From Candidatus Saccharimonadota bacterium (GTDB lineage Bacteria > Patescibacteriota > Saccharimonadia > Saccharimonadales > UBA4665), in contig DAHWQR010000031.1 in the NCBI GenBank assembly GCA_027340655.1, positions 1-55,232 of the forward strand: a DNA stretch of 55,232 nucleotides, written 5' to 3'. The notes under the pieces are model-generated. The model was not told where the DNA came from. It saw only the letters and a program-made list of their open reading frames with translations, and ran no database searches. Positions 18,744 through 27,568 of the stretch are shown here, piece after piece. A program made the position numbers and the translations under genes. How positions within the stretch are numbered: the first letter of the stretch is position 1; each line of letters begins with the position of its first letter.

Positions 18744-18759
18744 TCTAATACGGAATAAT

Positions 18760-19218
18760 ATGACAGACGATAAAGACATAGTTAAAGATACCCCAGTAGT
18801 AGCTGAGCAAACTGATGCCGTCGTAGCAGAAACTGCTGCCACTCCTAAGAAGCGTAAATCTAAGCGCAGCGTTACAGCTGGACAGGCTCATATTCAAGCT
18901 ACTTTCAACAATACAATTATTAGTCTAACCGATAGTTCAGGGGCGGTGATTAGTACTTCCAGTGCCGGAACATGCGGTTTTCGTGGCTCTAAAAAGGGTA
19001 CCGCTTATGCCGCACAGGTTGCCACTGAGCGAGCTACTGCAGCTGCAAAACAACAGTATGGCCTTACTAAAGTCGATGTTTTTGTCAAAGGCATAGGTTT
19101 AGGCCGAGACGCTGCAATCCGAACCCTAGGACAGCAAGACATTTATGTAGAAACTATCGCTGATGTTACTGGTGTGCCGCATGGCGGTGTAAGGCCTAAG
19201 AAGGCTAGGAGAGTGTAG
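18760..19218 (+). CDS. rpsK: 30S ribosomal protein S11
   Basis: 152 residues (E. coli 129), with about 30 extra residues at the N-terminus, first acidic then basic (KKRKSKR). Platform protein of the 30S. GQAHIQATFNNTIISLTDSSG, FRGSKKGTAYAAQ and DVTGVPHGGVRPKKARRV are typical. Confidence 0.97.
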   Translation: MTDDKDIVKDTPVVAEQTDAVVAETAATPKKRKSKRSVTAGQAHIQATFNNTIISLTDSSGAVISTSSAGTCGFRGSKKGTAYAAQVATERATAAAKQQYGLTKVDVFVKGIGLGRDAAIRTLGQQDIYVETIADVTGVPHGGVRPKKARRV

Positions 19219-19228
19219 CAATAAAACT

Positions 19229-19846
19229 ATGGCTAGAGATCTTCAATCAATTGTAAAAATGAGTCGTCGCGAGGGCTATGCTCTCCATCCTAAGGCGCAT
19301 AAAGCCCTGGTTAAGCGTCCTTCTCCGCCTGGACAACAGGCGGCTAACGCTCGACCCTCCAAGCCTAGTCAATATGCTCAACAGCTACGCGAGAAGCAAA
19401 AGGTAAAGCGTCTGTATGGATTATTGGAGCGTCAATTTGCCAAACTAATGCGCGAGGCTAGTCGACGTCAAGGACAGTCCGGAGAAATCCTGCTACAAAT
19501 GCTGGAACTTCGAGCGGATAACACAGTTTATCGAGCTGGATTTGCACCGTCTAGACGTGCCGCCAGGCAACTTGTCAGCCACGGACACTTCTTACTAAAC
19601 GGTAATCGCATTGACATCCCGTCTATACAAATGAAAATTGGTGATGTTCTGCAGTTTCGTCCGCACAGTTTAAACAGTGATTATTTTAAACACCTAGACG
19701 ACGTTAGTGCTGCACCAAATACCTATCCTGCCTGGATTAAAGTTAATCGTAAGAAAGGTGAAGTGAGTGTCAGCTCACTGCCTACCCGTGACGACGCCGA
19801 ACTAGATATTAATGAGCAGTTAATAGTTGAGTACTATTCACGCTAA
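19229..19846 (+). CDS. rpsD: 30S ribosomal protein S4, zinc-free type
   Basis: 205 residues, normal length. Primary 16S binder and part of the mRNA entry helicase. KQKVKRLYGLLERQFAKLMREA, then the S4 RNA-binding domain with RRAARQLVSHGHFLLNGNRIDIPS. The N-terminal zinc ribbon cysteines of the C-plus form are absent. In E. coli S4 also represses this operon; no matching site was identified here. Confidence 0.97.
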   Translation: MARDLQSIVKMSRREGYALHPKAHKALVKRPSPPGQQAANARPSKPSQYAQQLREKQKVKRLYGLLERQFAKLMREASRRQGQSGEILLQMLELRADNTVYRAGFAPSRRAARQLVSHGHFLLNGNRIDIPSIQMKIGDVLQFRPHSLNSDYFKHLDDVSAAPNTYPAWIKVNRKKGEVSVSSLPTRDDAELDINEQLIVEYYSR

Positions 19847-19864
19847 AGGAGGAAAGAGTAAACA

Positions 19865-20818
19865 ATGTCAAACCTAATTCATACACCAGGAGTAGTCAAC
19901 GTTGACGAACACAGTCCCTACTCGTCAACATTCACTATCGAACCGCTACACAGCGGTTACGGGATGACTTTAGGCAACTCCTTAAGGCGAGTTCTGCTTT
20001 CAAGTATTTCCGGCGCAGTTATAACTAGTTTTAAAATCGAAGGTGTAACGCACGAGTTTACGACAGTTAAGGGTGTTAAAGAAGATGTCGTAGACATCAT
20101 GATGAATCTAAAAAACATCCGTTTTCGTGTTTACGGCGAGGAACTACAAACCCTGCGTTTAGTTAAACAAGGTAAAGGCCCAGTTACTGCTAAGGATATT
20201 AGCCTAAACGCAGATGTTGAAGTTGTTAATCCTGACCAACTAATTGCCACGATTGATGATGAGAAAGGCAAGCTAGTTATCGATATGGTAGTTGAAATTG
20301 GACGAGGCTACCGCACTATTGAAGAAGGAACTGCCAAAAAGGGGAGCGATATGATTGCCTTAGACGCAGTATTTACCCCAGTTTTAAGAGTGCGCTATAA
20401 GGTAGAAAATACCCGCGTTGGCCAGATTACGGATCTAGACAAACTAATTCTGACCGTAGATACCGACGGCTCGATATCTCCAAGCGATGCTTTTGAGGAA
20501 GCCGCTGCTATTTTAGTCAGCCAGTATACAGCGCTAGCCGGAAAAACACGGATAGCTGCGACCCCTAGCTTAATCCAACAACCAAGCGATGACTCGATTA
20601 TTGAAAATGATATGATTGGCGAGGAGATTACTGCACTAAACACCTCAATCGAAGACCTCAATTTATCAGCCCGGACCACTAATGCCCTAATCAATAACGA
20701 CATTCATACCATTAAGGACCTTTTTAGCCTAAACGACGCAGAACTTAAAGATTTGAAGGGTTTTGGCAGTAAAGCTCTTGATGAAGTGAAGGATAAAATG
20801 GCGGAGTTAGAGCTGTAG
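19865..20818 (+). CDS. rpoA: RNA polymerase alpha subunit
   Basis: 317 residues. N-terminal dimerisation domain with FTIEPLHSGYGMTLGNSLRRVLLSS, which assembles the core enzyme, then a linker and the C-terminal domain (from about residue 260) with LNLSARTTNALINNDIHTIKDL, whose Arg corresponds to the DNA-contacting Arg265 of E. coli, and GFGSKALDEV. The AAAGGAGG at 19847-19854 is a strong ribosome binding site. Confidence 0.98.
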   Translation: MSNLIHTPGVVNVDEHSPYSSTFTIEPLHSGYGMTLGNSLRRVLLSSISGAVITSFKIEGVTHEFTTVKGVKEDVVDIMMNLKNIRFRVYGEELQTLRLVKQGKGPVTAKDISLNADVEVVNPDQLIATIDDEKGKLVIDMVVEIGRGYRTIEEGTAKKGSDMIALDAVFTPVLRVRYKVENTRVGQITDLDKLILTVDTDGSISPSDAFEEAAAILVSQYTALAGKTRIAATPSLIQQPSDDSIIENDMIGEEITALNTSIEDLNLSARTTNALINNDIHTIKDLFSLNDAELKDLKGFGSKALDEVKDKMAELEL

Positions 20819-20821
20819 CAT

Positions 20822-21241
20822 ATGCACCGACACGGATACAAAGGCAGAAAACTGCATCGTGAAACTGATCAACGCCTAGCCCTAGTTAAGGGCCTAGCTG
20901 AGGCTCTAATAATAAACGAGCAAATTACTACTACCCACGCTAAGGCTAAAGAAGTTTTGCCATATTTAGAAAAGCTTATTACCAAAGCTAAAGCCGGAGG
21001 TCTACATAATCGTAGACAGGTAATCTCTAGCTTACAAACCTTGCAAGCTGCCAATAAGTTAGTTGATGAACTGGCGCCCAAACTCTCCGCCCGCAACAGC
21101 GGCTATTTACGCATTAAACGCAGCACTACTCGCAAGGGAGATAACGCACAAATGGCTGTCATTCAGTTTGTAGACGACTTGCGAGTCAGTGAACCGGTAA
21201 TTGAGACTAAAGAAGCGGCAATAGAAGAGGCTAAGTCATGA
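20822..21241 (+). CDS. rplQ: 50S ribosomal protein L17
   Basis: 139 residues. Tunnel-exit-side protein. MHRHGYKGRKLHRETDQRLALVKGLAEALI at the start and RIKRSTTRKGDNAQMAVIQFV at the end fit the family. Three bases after rpoA; overlaps rplM by 4 (ATGA). A Glu/Ala-rich tail follows the core. Confidence 0.97.
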   Translation: MHRHGYKGRKLHRETDQRLALVKGLAEALIINEQITTTHAKAKEVLPYLEKLITKAKAGGLHNRRQVISSLQTLQAANKLVDELAPKLSARNSGYLRIKRSTTRKGDNAQMAVIQFVDDLRVSEPVIETKEAAIEEAKS

Positions 21242-21690
21242 AAAAAACATACTCTATTAAACCTGCAGATATAACTAGAAGCTGGTATGTAATCGATGCT
21301 GACAGTGAATCCACTTTAGGTAGAATCGCAGCTGAAGCAGCTAAATTGCTACTTGGAAAAGGTAAAACACAGTATAGTTCGCACATCGATTGCGGTGACT
21401 ACGTAATAATCACTAACGCATCTAAACTTAAGGTTAGCGGTAAAAAAATGGATCAAAAAAGCTATCATCGCCACAGTGGTTACCCGGGCGGGTTGACTAG
21501 CCGAACCTTACGTGAACAAATGGATCGTGATCCAACTAGAGTGCTTGAATTAGCGGTCAAAGGTATGCTTCCGGCAAATAAGCTGCTTAGCGAACGCCTA
21601 AAACGCCTTAAGGTCTATAAGGACGGTGAGCACCCTCATGCTCCTCAGACTCCAATTGAGCTAACATTCGGGAAAGGTAAGCAGGATTAA
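21238..21690 (+). CDS. rplM: 50S ribosomal protein L13
   Basis: 150 residues. Early assembly protein of the 50S. WYVIDADSESTLGRIAAEAAKLLLGKGK, KSYHRHSGYPGG and VKGMLPANKLLSERLKRLKVYKDGEHPH are conserved. ATGA overlap with rplQ and two bases before rpsI. Confidence 0.98.
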   Translation: MKKTYSIKPADITRSWYVIDADSESTLGRIAAEAAKLLLGKGKTQYSSHIDCGDYVIITNASKLKVSGKKMDQKSYHRHSGYPGGLTSRTLREQMDRDPTRVLELAVKGMLPANKLLSERLKRLKVYKDGEHPHAPQTPIELTFGKGKQD

Positions 21691-21692
21691 AC

Positions 21693-22109
21693 ATGGCTAA
21701 TACAACTTCAGCTAAATCCAACCGTTATAGCTATTCTCTAGGCCGACGCAAAAGCGCTACCGCTAGAGTCCGATTGCTAAGCGGAAATGGTGAAATTACA
21801 GTCAATGGTAAACCGGCCAGTGAGTATTTTGGCAACAGCAAATATCTACTAAACAAACTTAATGACCCCTTTATTGCTATTGACGTCGTGGGAAAACACA
21901 ATGTCTCAGTCAAGGTGAGCGGCGGTGGTCATGACGGACAGGTTGAAGCTATTCGTCTTGGTATCGCAAGAGCTCTTGTTCAGCAAAACGAAGAGCTGAA
22001 AGCCACTCTCAAAAGGGCCGATCTATTGGGCCGTGATTCACGAGAGAAAGAGCGCAAGAAGTTTGGTCTTAAGGGAGCTCGTAAGCAACGTCAGTTCACG
22101 AAGCGTTAA
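21693..22109 (+). CDS. rpsI: 30S ribosomal protein S9
   Basis: 138 residues. Its C-terminal tail reaches P-site tRNA and ends as expected in KKFGLKGARKQRQFTKR (final Lys-Arg kept). YSLGRRKSATARVRL near the start. Last gene of the infA-rpsI run; no clear terminator follows before trpS. Confidence 0.98.
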   Translation: MANTTSAKSNRYSYSLGRRKSATARVRLLSGNGEITVNGKPASEYFGNSKYLLNKLNDPFIAIDVVGKHNVSVKVSGGGHDGQVEAIRLGIARALVQQNEELKATLKRADLLGRDSREKERKKFGLKGARKQRQFTKR

Positions 22110-22149
22110 TTTTTCGGGTTTAAGTCATACATCATCTTAAAATCTCGAG

Positions 22150-22190
22150 TATACTTAAGTATAGTTAATTGGTATTCTACTTGAGTATAG
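22150..22190 (+). promoter_or_regulatory. Palindrome and repeated half-sites upstream of trpS
   Basis: A perfect 14-base palindrome TATACTTAAGTATA (22150-22163), plus ACTTGAGTATAG (22179-22190), which matches the right part of the palindrome region with one mismatch at a 26-base offset. AGTATA occurs three times (22148, 22158, 22184). Looks like an operator; the regulator is unknown. Confidence 0.4.
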
Positions 22191-22210
22191 GGATATCCTA
22201 GTAAATATAT

Positions 22211-23236
22211 ATGTCAAAAGAGGTAATTCTTACAGGCGTACGATCTAATGCTGAGCTAACTCTTGGTAATTATCTAGGCGCCATTCTGCCATTAGTTAGA
22301 TTACAGCAACGCTATAGCGGCGATTACCAAATTAACGCTTTCATGCCGGACCTGCATAGCATAACAACCCCTACGGATTATGATCAACTTTACGCACGAA
22401 CAATCTATAATCTTCGGATATTTGCCGCCGCGGGACTGAAACTAGATGATCCGAACACTCTGATATACCGACAAAGTTATATACCGGCGCATTGTGAACT
22501 TACCTGGATATTGGACAGCTTTATTTATTACGGCGAACTTTCTCGAATGACTCAGTTTAAGGAGAAAAGCCAGGGTCAGGAGAGTGTTAGCGCTAGTTTG
22601 TTTAATTATCCAGCCCTAATGGCCGCCGATATTTTGCTATACGATGCGTCCTACGTTCCGGTCGGCGAAGATCAGCGACAGCATCTTGAATTAAGCCGCG
22701 ATGTGGCAATTAGAATGAATAATTTATTTGGCAATCTTTTTGTTGTACCAAAAACTTGGGAAGAACAGGTAAAGTTCAATCATGCCGGTGCTCGAATCCG
22801 CAGTTTAAAACATCCCGAATTTAAGATGAGTAAGAGTATTAGCGATCCAAGCGGTACAATTCTTCTTTCAGATAGTCCAAAAGATGCAAGGCATAAGATC
22901 TTATCTGCCACTACTGACTCATTCAGTTTAATCGATTACGACTTCAAGCTTCGTCCGGGAATTAGTAACTTGCTATTAATTATTGCCACAATCCAAAATA
23001 AAACGGTAGAAGAGGTTACTCTTGAATGGAAGGGTCAAACTAGCTATGCCAAATTAAAACAAGCGGCAGCTGAGCTAGTAGAATCGGAACTTGAAAAGTT
23101 ACAGGCTAATTTAGCACTAATCACGGAAAATGAGGCTTTAGAAGCCCTGGCAAAGCACGAATCCACGGTACGCGAAGTAGCTAACATTAAGCTGGCGAAA
23201 GTGCAGGCTAGTGTAGGCTTGCGGCCGAAGCAGTAG
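22211..23236 (+). CDS. trpS: Tryptophanyl-tRNA synthetase
   Basis: 341 residues. Class I aminoacyl-tRNA synthetase that charges tRNA-Trp. The nucleotide-binding signature appears as ELTLGNYLGAI (about residues 15-25) in place of the more usual T-I-G-N-Y, with YVPVGEDQRQHLELSRD in the middle and KMSKS intact near residue 205, preceded by LKHPEF. The tRNA-Trp gene lies 15 kb away. No Shine-Dalgarno sequence is evident; a palindromic region lies 20-60 bases ahead. Confidence 0.96.
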   Translation: MSKEVILTGVRSNAELTLGNYLGAILPLVRLQQRYSGDYQINAFMPDLHSITTPTDYDQLYARTIYNLRIFAAAGLKLDDPNTLIYRQSYIPAHCELTWILDSFIYYGELSRMTQFKEKSQGQESVSASLFNYPALMAADILLYDASYVPVGEDQRQHLELSRDVAIRMNNLFGNLFVVPKTWEEQVKFNHAGARIRSLKHPEFKMSKSISDPSGTILLSDSPKDARHKILSATTDSFSLIDYDFKLRPGISNLLLIIATIQNKTVEEVTLEWKGQTSYAKLKQAAAELVESELEKLQANLALITENEALEALAKHESTVREVANIKLAKVQASVGLRPKQ

Positions 23237-23239
23237 TTA

Positions 23240-24139
23240 ATGACTAAAATCCTTAAATTTGATCAGGATACGCCGCAACGCTTAGATGTATATTTAAGGG
23301 CTAACTTTCCTCAAGTTAGTCGTAATCAGATTGCAAAAGTTATAACCTCAGGCTTAGTCTTAGTTCAAAACGCCAAAGCCAAGCCTTCAACTAAATTACA
23401 TAGTGGTGAGCGCATTAGTTTTTCTGCCGAGATATTTCAACTACCGGAGATTGAAGATATTAATTTAGACGTTATTTATGAAGATGACTTCTGCATAGTA
23501 ATTAATAAGCCGAGCGGGGTTATTACGCACGCCAAAGGAGCCTTTAGTTCAGAGGCAAGTGTTGCCAGCTTTGCAAAGCCACGCTTAGCTTCAGATATTG
23601 ACCCGGAAGGCCAAAATAACCGCGCTGGTATTGTTCACCGTTTAGACCGTGGCACCTCAGGGGTGATTATTGTAGCTAAAACCGCAGCTGCGCAAAAATA
23701 TCTAAACCGCCAATTTTCGACTCGCAAAGTTAAGAAAACCTATTATGCCCTAGTAAAAGGGAGATTAGGCAAAACTGAAGCACAAATCAATATGCCTATT
23801 GAGCGCAATCCTAAGCAGCCGTCAACTTTTAGACCTGGCGCCAATGGACGCGTAGCTCTAACCCAATATCTCGTTATTGCCACTAATGATAAGTACAGTT
23901 TGCTTAAGGTTACCCCAATAACTGGACGTACGCATCAAATTAGGGTGCATTTAAGGGCGATTAACCATCCAATCGTCGGAGATACAGTATATGGCGGAGA
24001 ACCGGCTGATAGGCTGATGTTGCATGCAGCATCAATCGAGGTCAACCTACCAAACTCCTATCCGAGAACTTTCTCTGCGCCACTACCGAAAGATTTTAAA
24101 AAATTTATAAAAGTTTCTAAAGCGCAGTTAGCCCTATGA
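23240..24139 (+). CDS. RluA-family rRNA pseudouridine synthase
   Basis: 299 residues. N-terminal S4-like RNA-binding domain (residues about 10-65) followed by the RluA catalytic domain. The active-site motif HRLDRGTSG is present with the catalytic Asp at residue 136, and GRTHQIRVHL and HPIVGDTVYGG are further family blocks. Overall architecture is closest to RluD, which modifies helix 69 of 23S rRNA, but the exact target cannot be told. It overlaps the next gene by 4 bases (ATGA). Confidence 0.9.
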   Translation: MTKILKFDQDTPQRLDVYLRANFPQVSRNQIAKVITSGLVLVQNAKAKPSTKLHSGERISFSAEIFQLPEIEDINLDVIYEDDFCIVINKPSGVITHAKGAFSSEASVASFAKPRLASDIDPEGQNNRAGIVHRLDRGTSGVIIVAKTAAAQKYLNRQFSTRKVKKTYYALVKGRLGKTEAQINMPIERNPKQPSTFRPGANGRVALTQYLVIATNDKYSLLKVTPITGRTHQIRVHLRAINHPIVGDTVYGGEPADRLMLHAASIEVNLPNSYPRTFSAPLPKDFKKFIKVSKAQLAL

Positions 24140-25014
24140 ACAGCAAACCGGACTTAATTTTAAATCCATACAGTCTAAAACAACTGCAGATATATATTGA
24201 TTCCCCGAGTTTCGGATTGCTGGTTAGCGGACCTACAGGCAGCGGTAAAACAAGCGTCATAAACTGGGTAGCGGCTACGTTACTAGGTATTGATACTGCC
24301 GACGTCGATACTTATCCTTACGTTTTAAAACTACCACACGAAGCAAAAACCGGTAATATTTCTATTGATTCGGTGCATCTTATTGATCCATTTTTCGGCA
24401 AAACTGTACTTAAATCTAATCAGCATCAGATATCTCGTCTTGTAATAATCGATGATGCCGAGAATCTAAGTTTACCTGCCCAGAATGCACTACTTAAAAA
24501 TCTTGAAGAACCACCAATTGGAAGCACATTTTTAATGAGTAGCGCTCAACCTAGCTTATTACTAGATACCGTAAAATCTCGATTACTGAAGATTAGACTA
24601 GCCAGTGTGAGTAAAAATATTCTTAAAAATCACCTAATAGACATGGGCTGTACAGAAGTTTCAGCTATGCAAGCGATAGCACTTAGTGGCGCAATACCCG
24701 GTCTAGCTATAGCCTTAGTGAATAATCAGTCTGAGCATCCCATGCTAGTTGCAGCCGATGCAGCAAAGAAGTTGTTGTCATCTAAACAGGATCAGAAACT
24801 TAAACTAGTTAGCTGGCTAGCAAAAGATACGCGCCTTTCTGGTGATGTTTTGTCGGTGCTACAACAAATGGCAAGACTTAGTTTAGAAAACTCCGTCGGC
24901 GAGCAAACCAGGCGCTGGCAAAATGTATTAAATTATGCGTATTCGGCTGAAGAAAGATTAGAAACTAATGCCAACCTTAGACTTACGTTGACTAATCTAG
25001 CCCTGCACATTTAG
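24136..25014 (+). CDS. holB: DNA polymerase III delta-prime-like clamp-loader ATPase
   Basis: 292 residues. AAA+ protein with Walker A GPTGSGKT (residues 32-39), a Walker B-like VIIDDAENL and LPAQNALLKNLEEPP, the clamp-loader hallmark that also occurs in DnaX. The SRC arginine-finger motif appears as KSRLL. There is no Cys4 zinc module between Walker A and B. A delta-prime role in loading the beta clamp is inferred; the sequence is divergent. dnaX is in the same window at 52210. Confidence 0.75.
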   Translation: MNSKPDLILNPYSLKQLQIYIDSPSFGLLVSGPTGSGKTSVINWVAATLLGIDTADVDTYPYVLKLPHEAKTGNISIDSVHLIDPFFGKTVLKSNQHQISRLVIIDDAENLSLPAQNALLKNLEEPPIGSTFLMSSAQPSLLLDTVKSRLLKIRLASVSKNILKNHLIDMGCTEVSAMQAIALSGAIPGLAIALVNNQSEHPMLVAADAAKKLLSSKQDQKLKLVSWLAKDTRLSGDVLSVLQQMARLSLENSVGEQTRRWQNVLNYAYSAEERLETNANLRLTLTNLALHI

Positions 25015-25032
25015 ATACTCGAGGTATATAAT
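25004..25032 (+). promoter_or_regulatory. Putative promoter of TPR gene
   Basis: TGCACA (25004-25009), 17-base spacer, TATAAT (25027-25032). The ATG at 25047 is only about 8 bases past the expected transcription start. Confidence 0.5.
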
Positions 25033-25046
25033 AGAAAGATCACATT

Positions 25047-25703
25047 ATGTACGAACTGTTAATTATCGTAGCATTCTCGGCTTTTGCATTCTATAACTTA
25101 AATGTTCATGATGATGAATTTGCAAATACATCGCGCAAGATAGGAGATAGAGTGGGCAAGTTATGGGATATTGCGCATCGCAGCATGAAAGAAAACCGGA
25201 TGTTAAGGGCAGAGAAAGCGCTTATTACTATCCTCAAGATTGATGAGCGCAATGCTGCAGCCTACAATCGACTCGGTATCTTATATGCTAAACAAAAGGA
25301 GTATCGTGACGCTATTGACTGCTTTGAGATAGCTAGTAGCCTTGAAGCCACTCCATCCTCACTTCATAACTTGGGATTAATTTATTACGAAACCGAAAAT
25401 TACGATAAAGCCGCTATAGCTTTTGAGCAAGCCATTAAACTTGAAGACGCGCTAGCTACTAGGCATGTTGCCTACGCTAAAGTTCAGGAAAAACTTGGAA
25501 ATCATAAATTGATGATTCAAGAACTTGAAGTGGCCGCAGAACTAGAACCCACCAAAGAAATTTACGAATTATTAAAGCGAGCATACGATCACCAGGGTAT
25601 GGTCGAGGAATCAGATAAGATTGTTGCGAAGTTAAAGAAGATGACTCGCCAACCAAAAAGCGCCAAAAGATTACTTAGACCAGCGCGGCGAGTAATAATC
25701 TAA
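25047..25703 (+). CDS. Membrane-anchored TPR-repeat protein
   Basis: 218 residues. One N-terminal hydrophobic segment (about residues 3-18) and then at least three tetratricopeptide repeats (about 55-190), seen in NAAAYNRLGILYAKQKEYRDAIDCFE, SLHNLGLIYYETENYDKAAIAFEQA and the next copy. TPRs form a scaffold for protein partners. With the short anchor it is probably held on the cytoplasmic membrane. C-terminal tail is very basic. Partner unknown. It ends three bases from the converging unknown gene on the other strand. Confidence 0.85.
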   Translation: MYELLIIVAFSAFAFYNLNVHDDEFANTSRKIGDRVGKLWDIAHRSMKENRMLRAEKALITILKIDERNAAAYNRLGILYAKQKEYRDAIDCFEIASSLEATPSSLHNLGLIYYETENYDKAAIAFEQAIKLEDALATRHVAYAKVQEKLGNHKLMIQELEVAAELEPTKEIYELLKRAYDHQGMVEESDKIVAKLKKMTRQPKSAKRLLRPARRVII

Positions 25704-25706
25704 TCT

Positions 25707-26090
25707 CTAAACCAGCACTTCGTTATTAAATAGAGTTCTACTAATTAGGGAATATGCAGCGGCTTGAGCTCTCTGAGCGTTTTTTTGTGTAGATTCCACA
25801 TCCGATTGCTCCACTCTAGCAAAAATATCATGCAGTAAATTCTTGATCTCTGGTAACCTTGAACTTAAAACCTCTGCATATTGATGCTCACTTTTGGCGA
25901 AGACGTAGTACTGAGGGGTGCCACTTAACTCGCCATTATTGGCTAAAGCAAAAGAACCATCGCCAAATTTAATAATAACGTCGCCTGCGGTCTTTAAAAG
26001 CTCAGGGTCTACATCTAGCTCCCCAATTTCTGAAAAGCGAGAATGACTGGGATCAATAATTACCGAAAGAACTTCACCGTTGTATGGCAT
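25707..26090 (-). CDS. Unknown protein
   Basis: 127 residues, no family recognised. No signal peptide or membrane segment. The N-terminal half looks beta-rich (GDVIIKFGDGSFALANNGELSG), the C-terminal half alpha-helical and charged. It lies in the same direction as the unknown gene 26184-26900, with 93 bases between them, so the two may be cotranscribed. Confidence 0.6.
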   Translation of the reverse strand: MPYNGEVLSVIIDPSHSRFSEIGELDVDPELLKTAGDVIIKFGDGSFALANNGELSGTPQYYVFAKSEHQYAEVLSSRLPEIKNLLHDIFARVEQSDVESTQKNAQRAQAAAYSLISRTLFNNEVLV

Positions 26091-26183
26091 TTTATTTAAA
26101 GCAACCTTTCGAAATATTATTAATATTCAGATTTTATTTTGTAATTTAAGCACTGAGTGTGACTTAAATCAACTATGGATATC

Positions 26184-26900
26184 CTAATCTCCCGATTGAC
26201 GTTCAAGTCCATTTATCGCGAAAACCATATTAACAGGATATAAATTCGGATGATTCGGGTTAAATGGTATCTGCACTTTCGAAATTAAAGGAGCGTATGA
26301 ATTAGTCTTTGTTACTTGAATATTTCCCGTGTCAGGTAATAACTCATAAACTATATCCTGTTCAAATTTAATTAGATCTGACCTCGGAAATCTTAAATCT
26401 ACGCTAATCAGACGTTTATCCGGATCAAGTTCAAAATCTTCTTCACCGACAATAAGCGTGCCATCTAGATAGCTATCTGTCACACGTATCGGTAATGGGT
26501 CGTATGATGATTTTCCAGCTACTCTGACAAGCCCACTAATAACTCTAGAATTCAAGGTAAGGTTTTGATCTAAAATATTCGGATTTGGTCGCACCGGGTC
26601 GATTACTTGATTCTCTCGCCGATTAGTAAATATATCGAGTATCTTGCTTCCAAGCGAGCGTTTTCGCCGGTCTTCTTTTTGGCGAAGGTTAATTTCTATG
26701 GCTTGACGGATCGCACGCATATGTTCCAGAGTTGCCGCGGACTTAGCCGGACCGCTGAGATAGTCCATAAGCCTTAGGGGGTCAAGACTGTCTTTGCTTT
26801 CCCGGTAACCAATATCATATCTTTCAAATAACTCATCAGTAGCCCGGTAAACTTTCTCCCGAATGTTGTCGACTCCAATGATGGGCATTACCTGTTCCAT
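26184..26900 (-). CDS. Unknown protein
   Basis: 238 residues, no family recognised. The first 90 residues are charged and helical, with a basic patch KEDRRKRS; the rest looks beta-rich and soluble. A TTGACA (complement of 26924-26929) lies upstream with ATAAAT 17 bases further on, but this would place the transcription start at or just after the first ATG, so Met5 (26888) may be the true start. Confidence 0.6.
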   Translation of the reverse strand: MEQVMPIIGVDNIREKVYRATDELFERYDIGYRESKDSLDPLRLMDYLSGPAKSAATLEHMRAIRQAIEINLRQKEDRRKRSLGSKILDIFTNRRENQVIDPVRPNPNILDQNLTLNSRVISGLVRVAGKSSYDPLPIRVTDSYLDGTLIVGEEDFELDPDKRLISVDLRFPRSDLIKFEQDIVYELLPDTGNIQVTKTNSYAPLISKVQIPFNPNHPNLYPVNMVFAINGLERQSGD

Positions 26901-27224
26901 ATTTATCTATAATATAACTATTCTGTCAAATAATCTATACTCGGCACTCTTTATTTACAGATTTTTCCCAGTCTTGAGCTTGTTTGTAATCTTACGGCAA
27001 ACTTTACTTATGGGCTTACTGCAAAATGGGCAATTTAAGGTCGAAGAATATAAAAATTATCATCCACAGAGCTTTAATTTGTGGTGCAGCTTAGTAAAAG
27101 AGGTCAGACTTAGATTAACAGCTAACAGTCTGCCTAGAACTAGCTTCTAGTTGGCTCTGGTGCCTTAAATTCAAAATCATTATTCATAAATAATATTTAC
27201 GACGTGTGCTAGTTCTGCCAAGTG
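26901..27224. other. 324-base stretch without a supported gene
   Basis: Lies between the start of an unknown minus-strand gene and the 3' end of tRNA-Tyr. It holds a plus-strand open frame of 95 codons (26863-27150) that I do not accept as a gene, a small hairpin AACTAG-CTT-CTAGTT (27138-27152), and a 9-base inverted repeat AGAACTAGC (27136-27144) with GCTAGTTCT (27208-27216). No T run follows. Confidence 0.6.
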
Positions 27225-27310
27225 TGGTGCAGGGAGAGGGATTCGAACCCCCGAAGGCGAATGCCAGTTGTTTTACAGACAACCGTGTTTGACCGCTTCA
27301 CTATCCCTGC
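27225..27310 (-). tRNA. tRNA-Tyr (anticodon GTA)
   Basis: Complement folds as a tRNA with long variable arm, as expected for bacterial tRNA-Tyr. Anticodon loop C-T-G-T-A-A-A within stem GTTGT/ACAAC, T arm GGGGGTTCGAATCCC, acceptor GCAGGGA/TCCCTGC, discriminator A, CCA encoded (27225-27227). Confidence 0.95.
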
Positions 27311-27317
27311 ATTTTGC

Positions 27318-27393
27318 TGGAGCCACGGTCGGGATTTGAACCCGAGACCTCATTCTTACCATGAATGCGCTCTACCAGCTGAGCTACCGCGGC
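27318..27393 (-). tRNA. tRNA-Thr (anticodon GGT)
   Basis: 76 nt including encoded CCA (27318-27320). Acceptor GCCGCGG with CCGTGGC, anticodon stem CATTC/GAATG with loop A-T-G-G-T-A-A, standard D and T arms. Reads ACC and ACU. Divergent from the next tRNA-Thr. Confidence 0.95.
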
Positions 27394-27455
27394 ATAATTA
27401 TCCGATTCAATATAGCAAATTATATCTGTTTTTGCTACATTTAAGACTGTGACTT

Positions 27456-27531
27456 GCCGCCTTAGCTCAGTTGGTAGAGCGTCAGTTTTGTAAACTGAAT
27501 GTCGTCGGTTCGAATCCGACAGGCGGCTCCA
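27456..27531 (+). tRNA. tRNA-Thr (anticodon TGT)
   Basis: 76 nt with encoded CCA. Acceptor GCCGCCT with AGGCGGC, anticodon stem TCAGT/ACTGA with loop T-T-T-G-T-A-A, T arm GTCGGTTCGAATCCGAC. Reads ACA and ACG. 62 bases from the GGT isoacceptor on the other strand, an AT-rich gap that must hold both promoters. Confidence 0.96.
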
Positions 27532-27560
27532 TTTACATATTAGCGTTAATCTGTTAGGAT
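27532..27560 (+). promoter_or_regulatory. Putative rpmG promoter, apparently leaderless
   Basis: TTTACA (27532-27537), 17-base spacer, TAGGAT (27555-27560). The ATG of rpmG begins at 27569, about where transcription would start, and there is no ribosome binding site. Confidence 0.5.
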
Positions 27561-27568
27561 ATAAACTT

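Noticed and set aside
26863-27150. Plus-strand open frame of 95 codons between an unknown gene and tRNA-Tyr
   Set aside because: It overlaps the 5' end of the minus-strand gene, has no ribosome binding site, and its composition is not convincing. The part QFKVEEYKNYHP faintly recalls the tail of SIS-domain sugar isomerases, but nothing upstream supports that.
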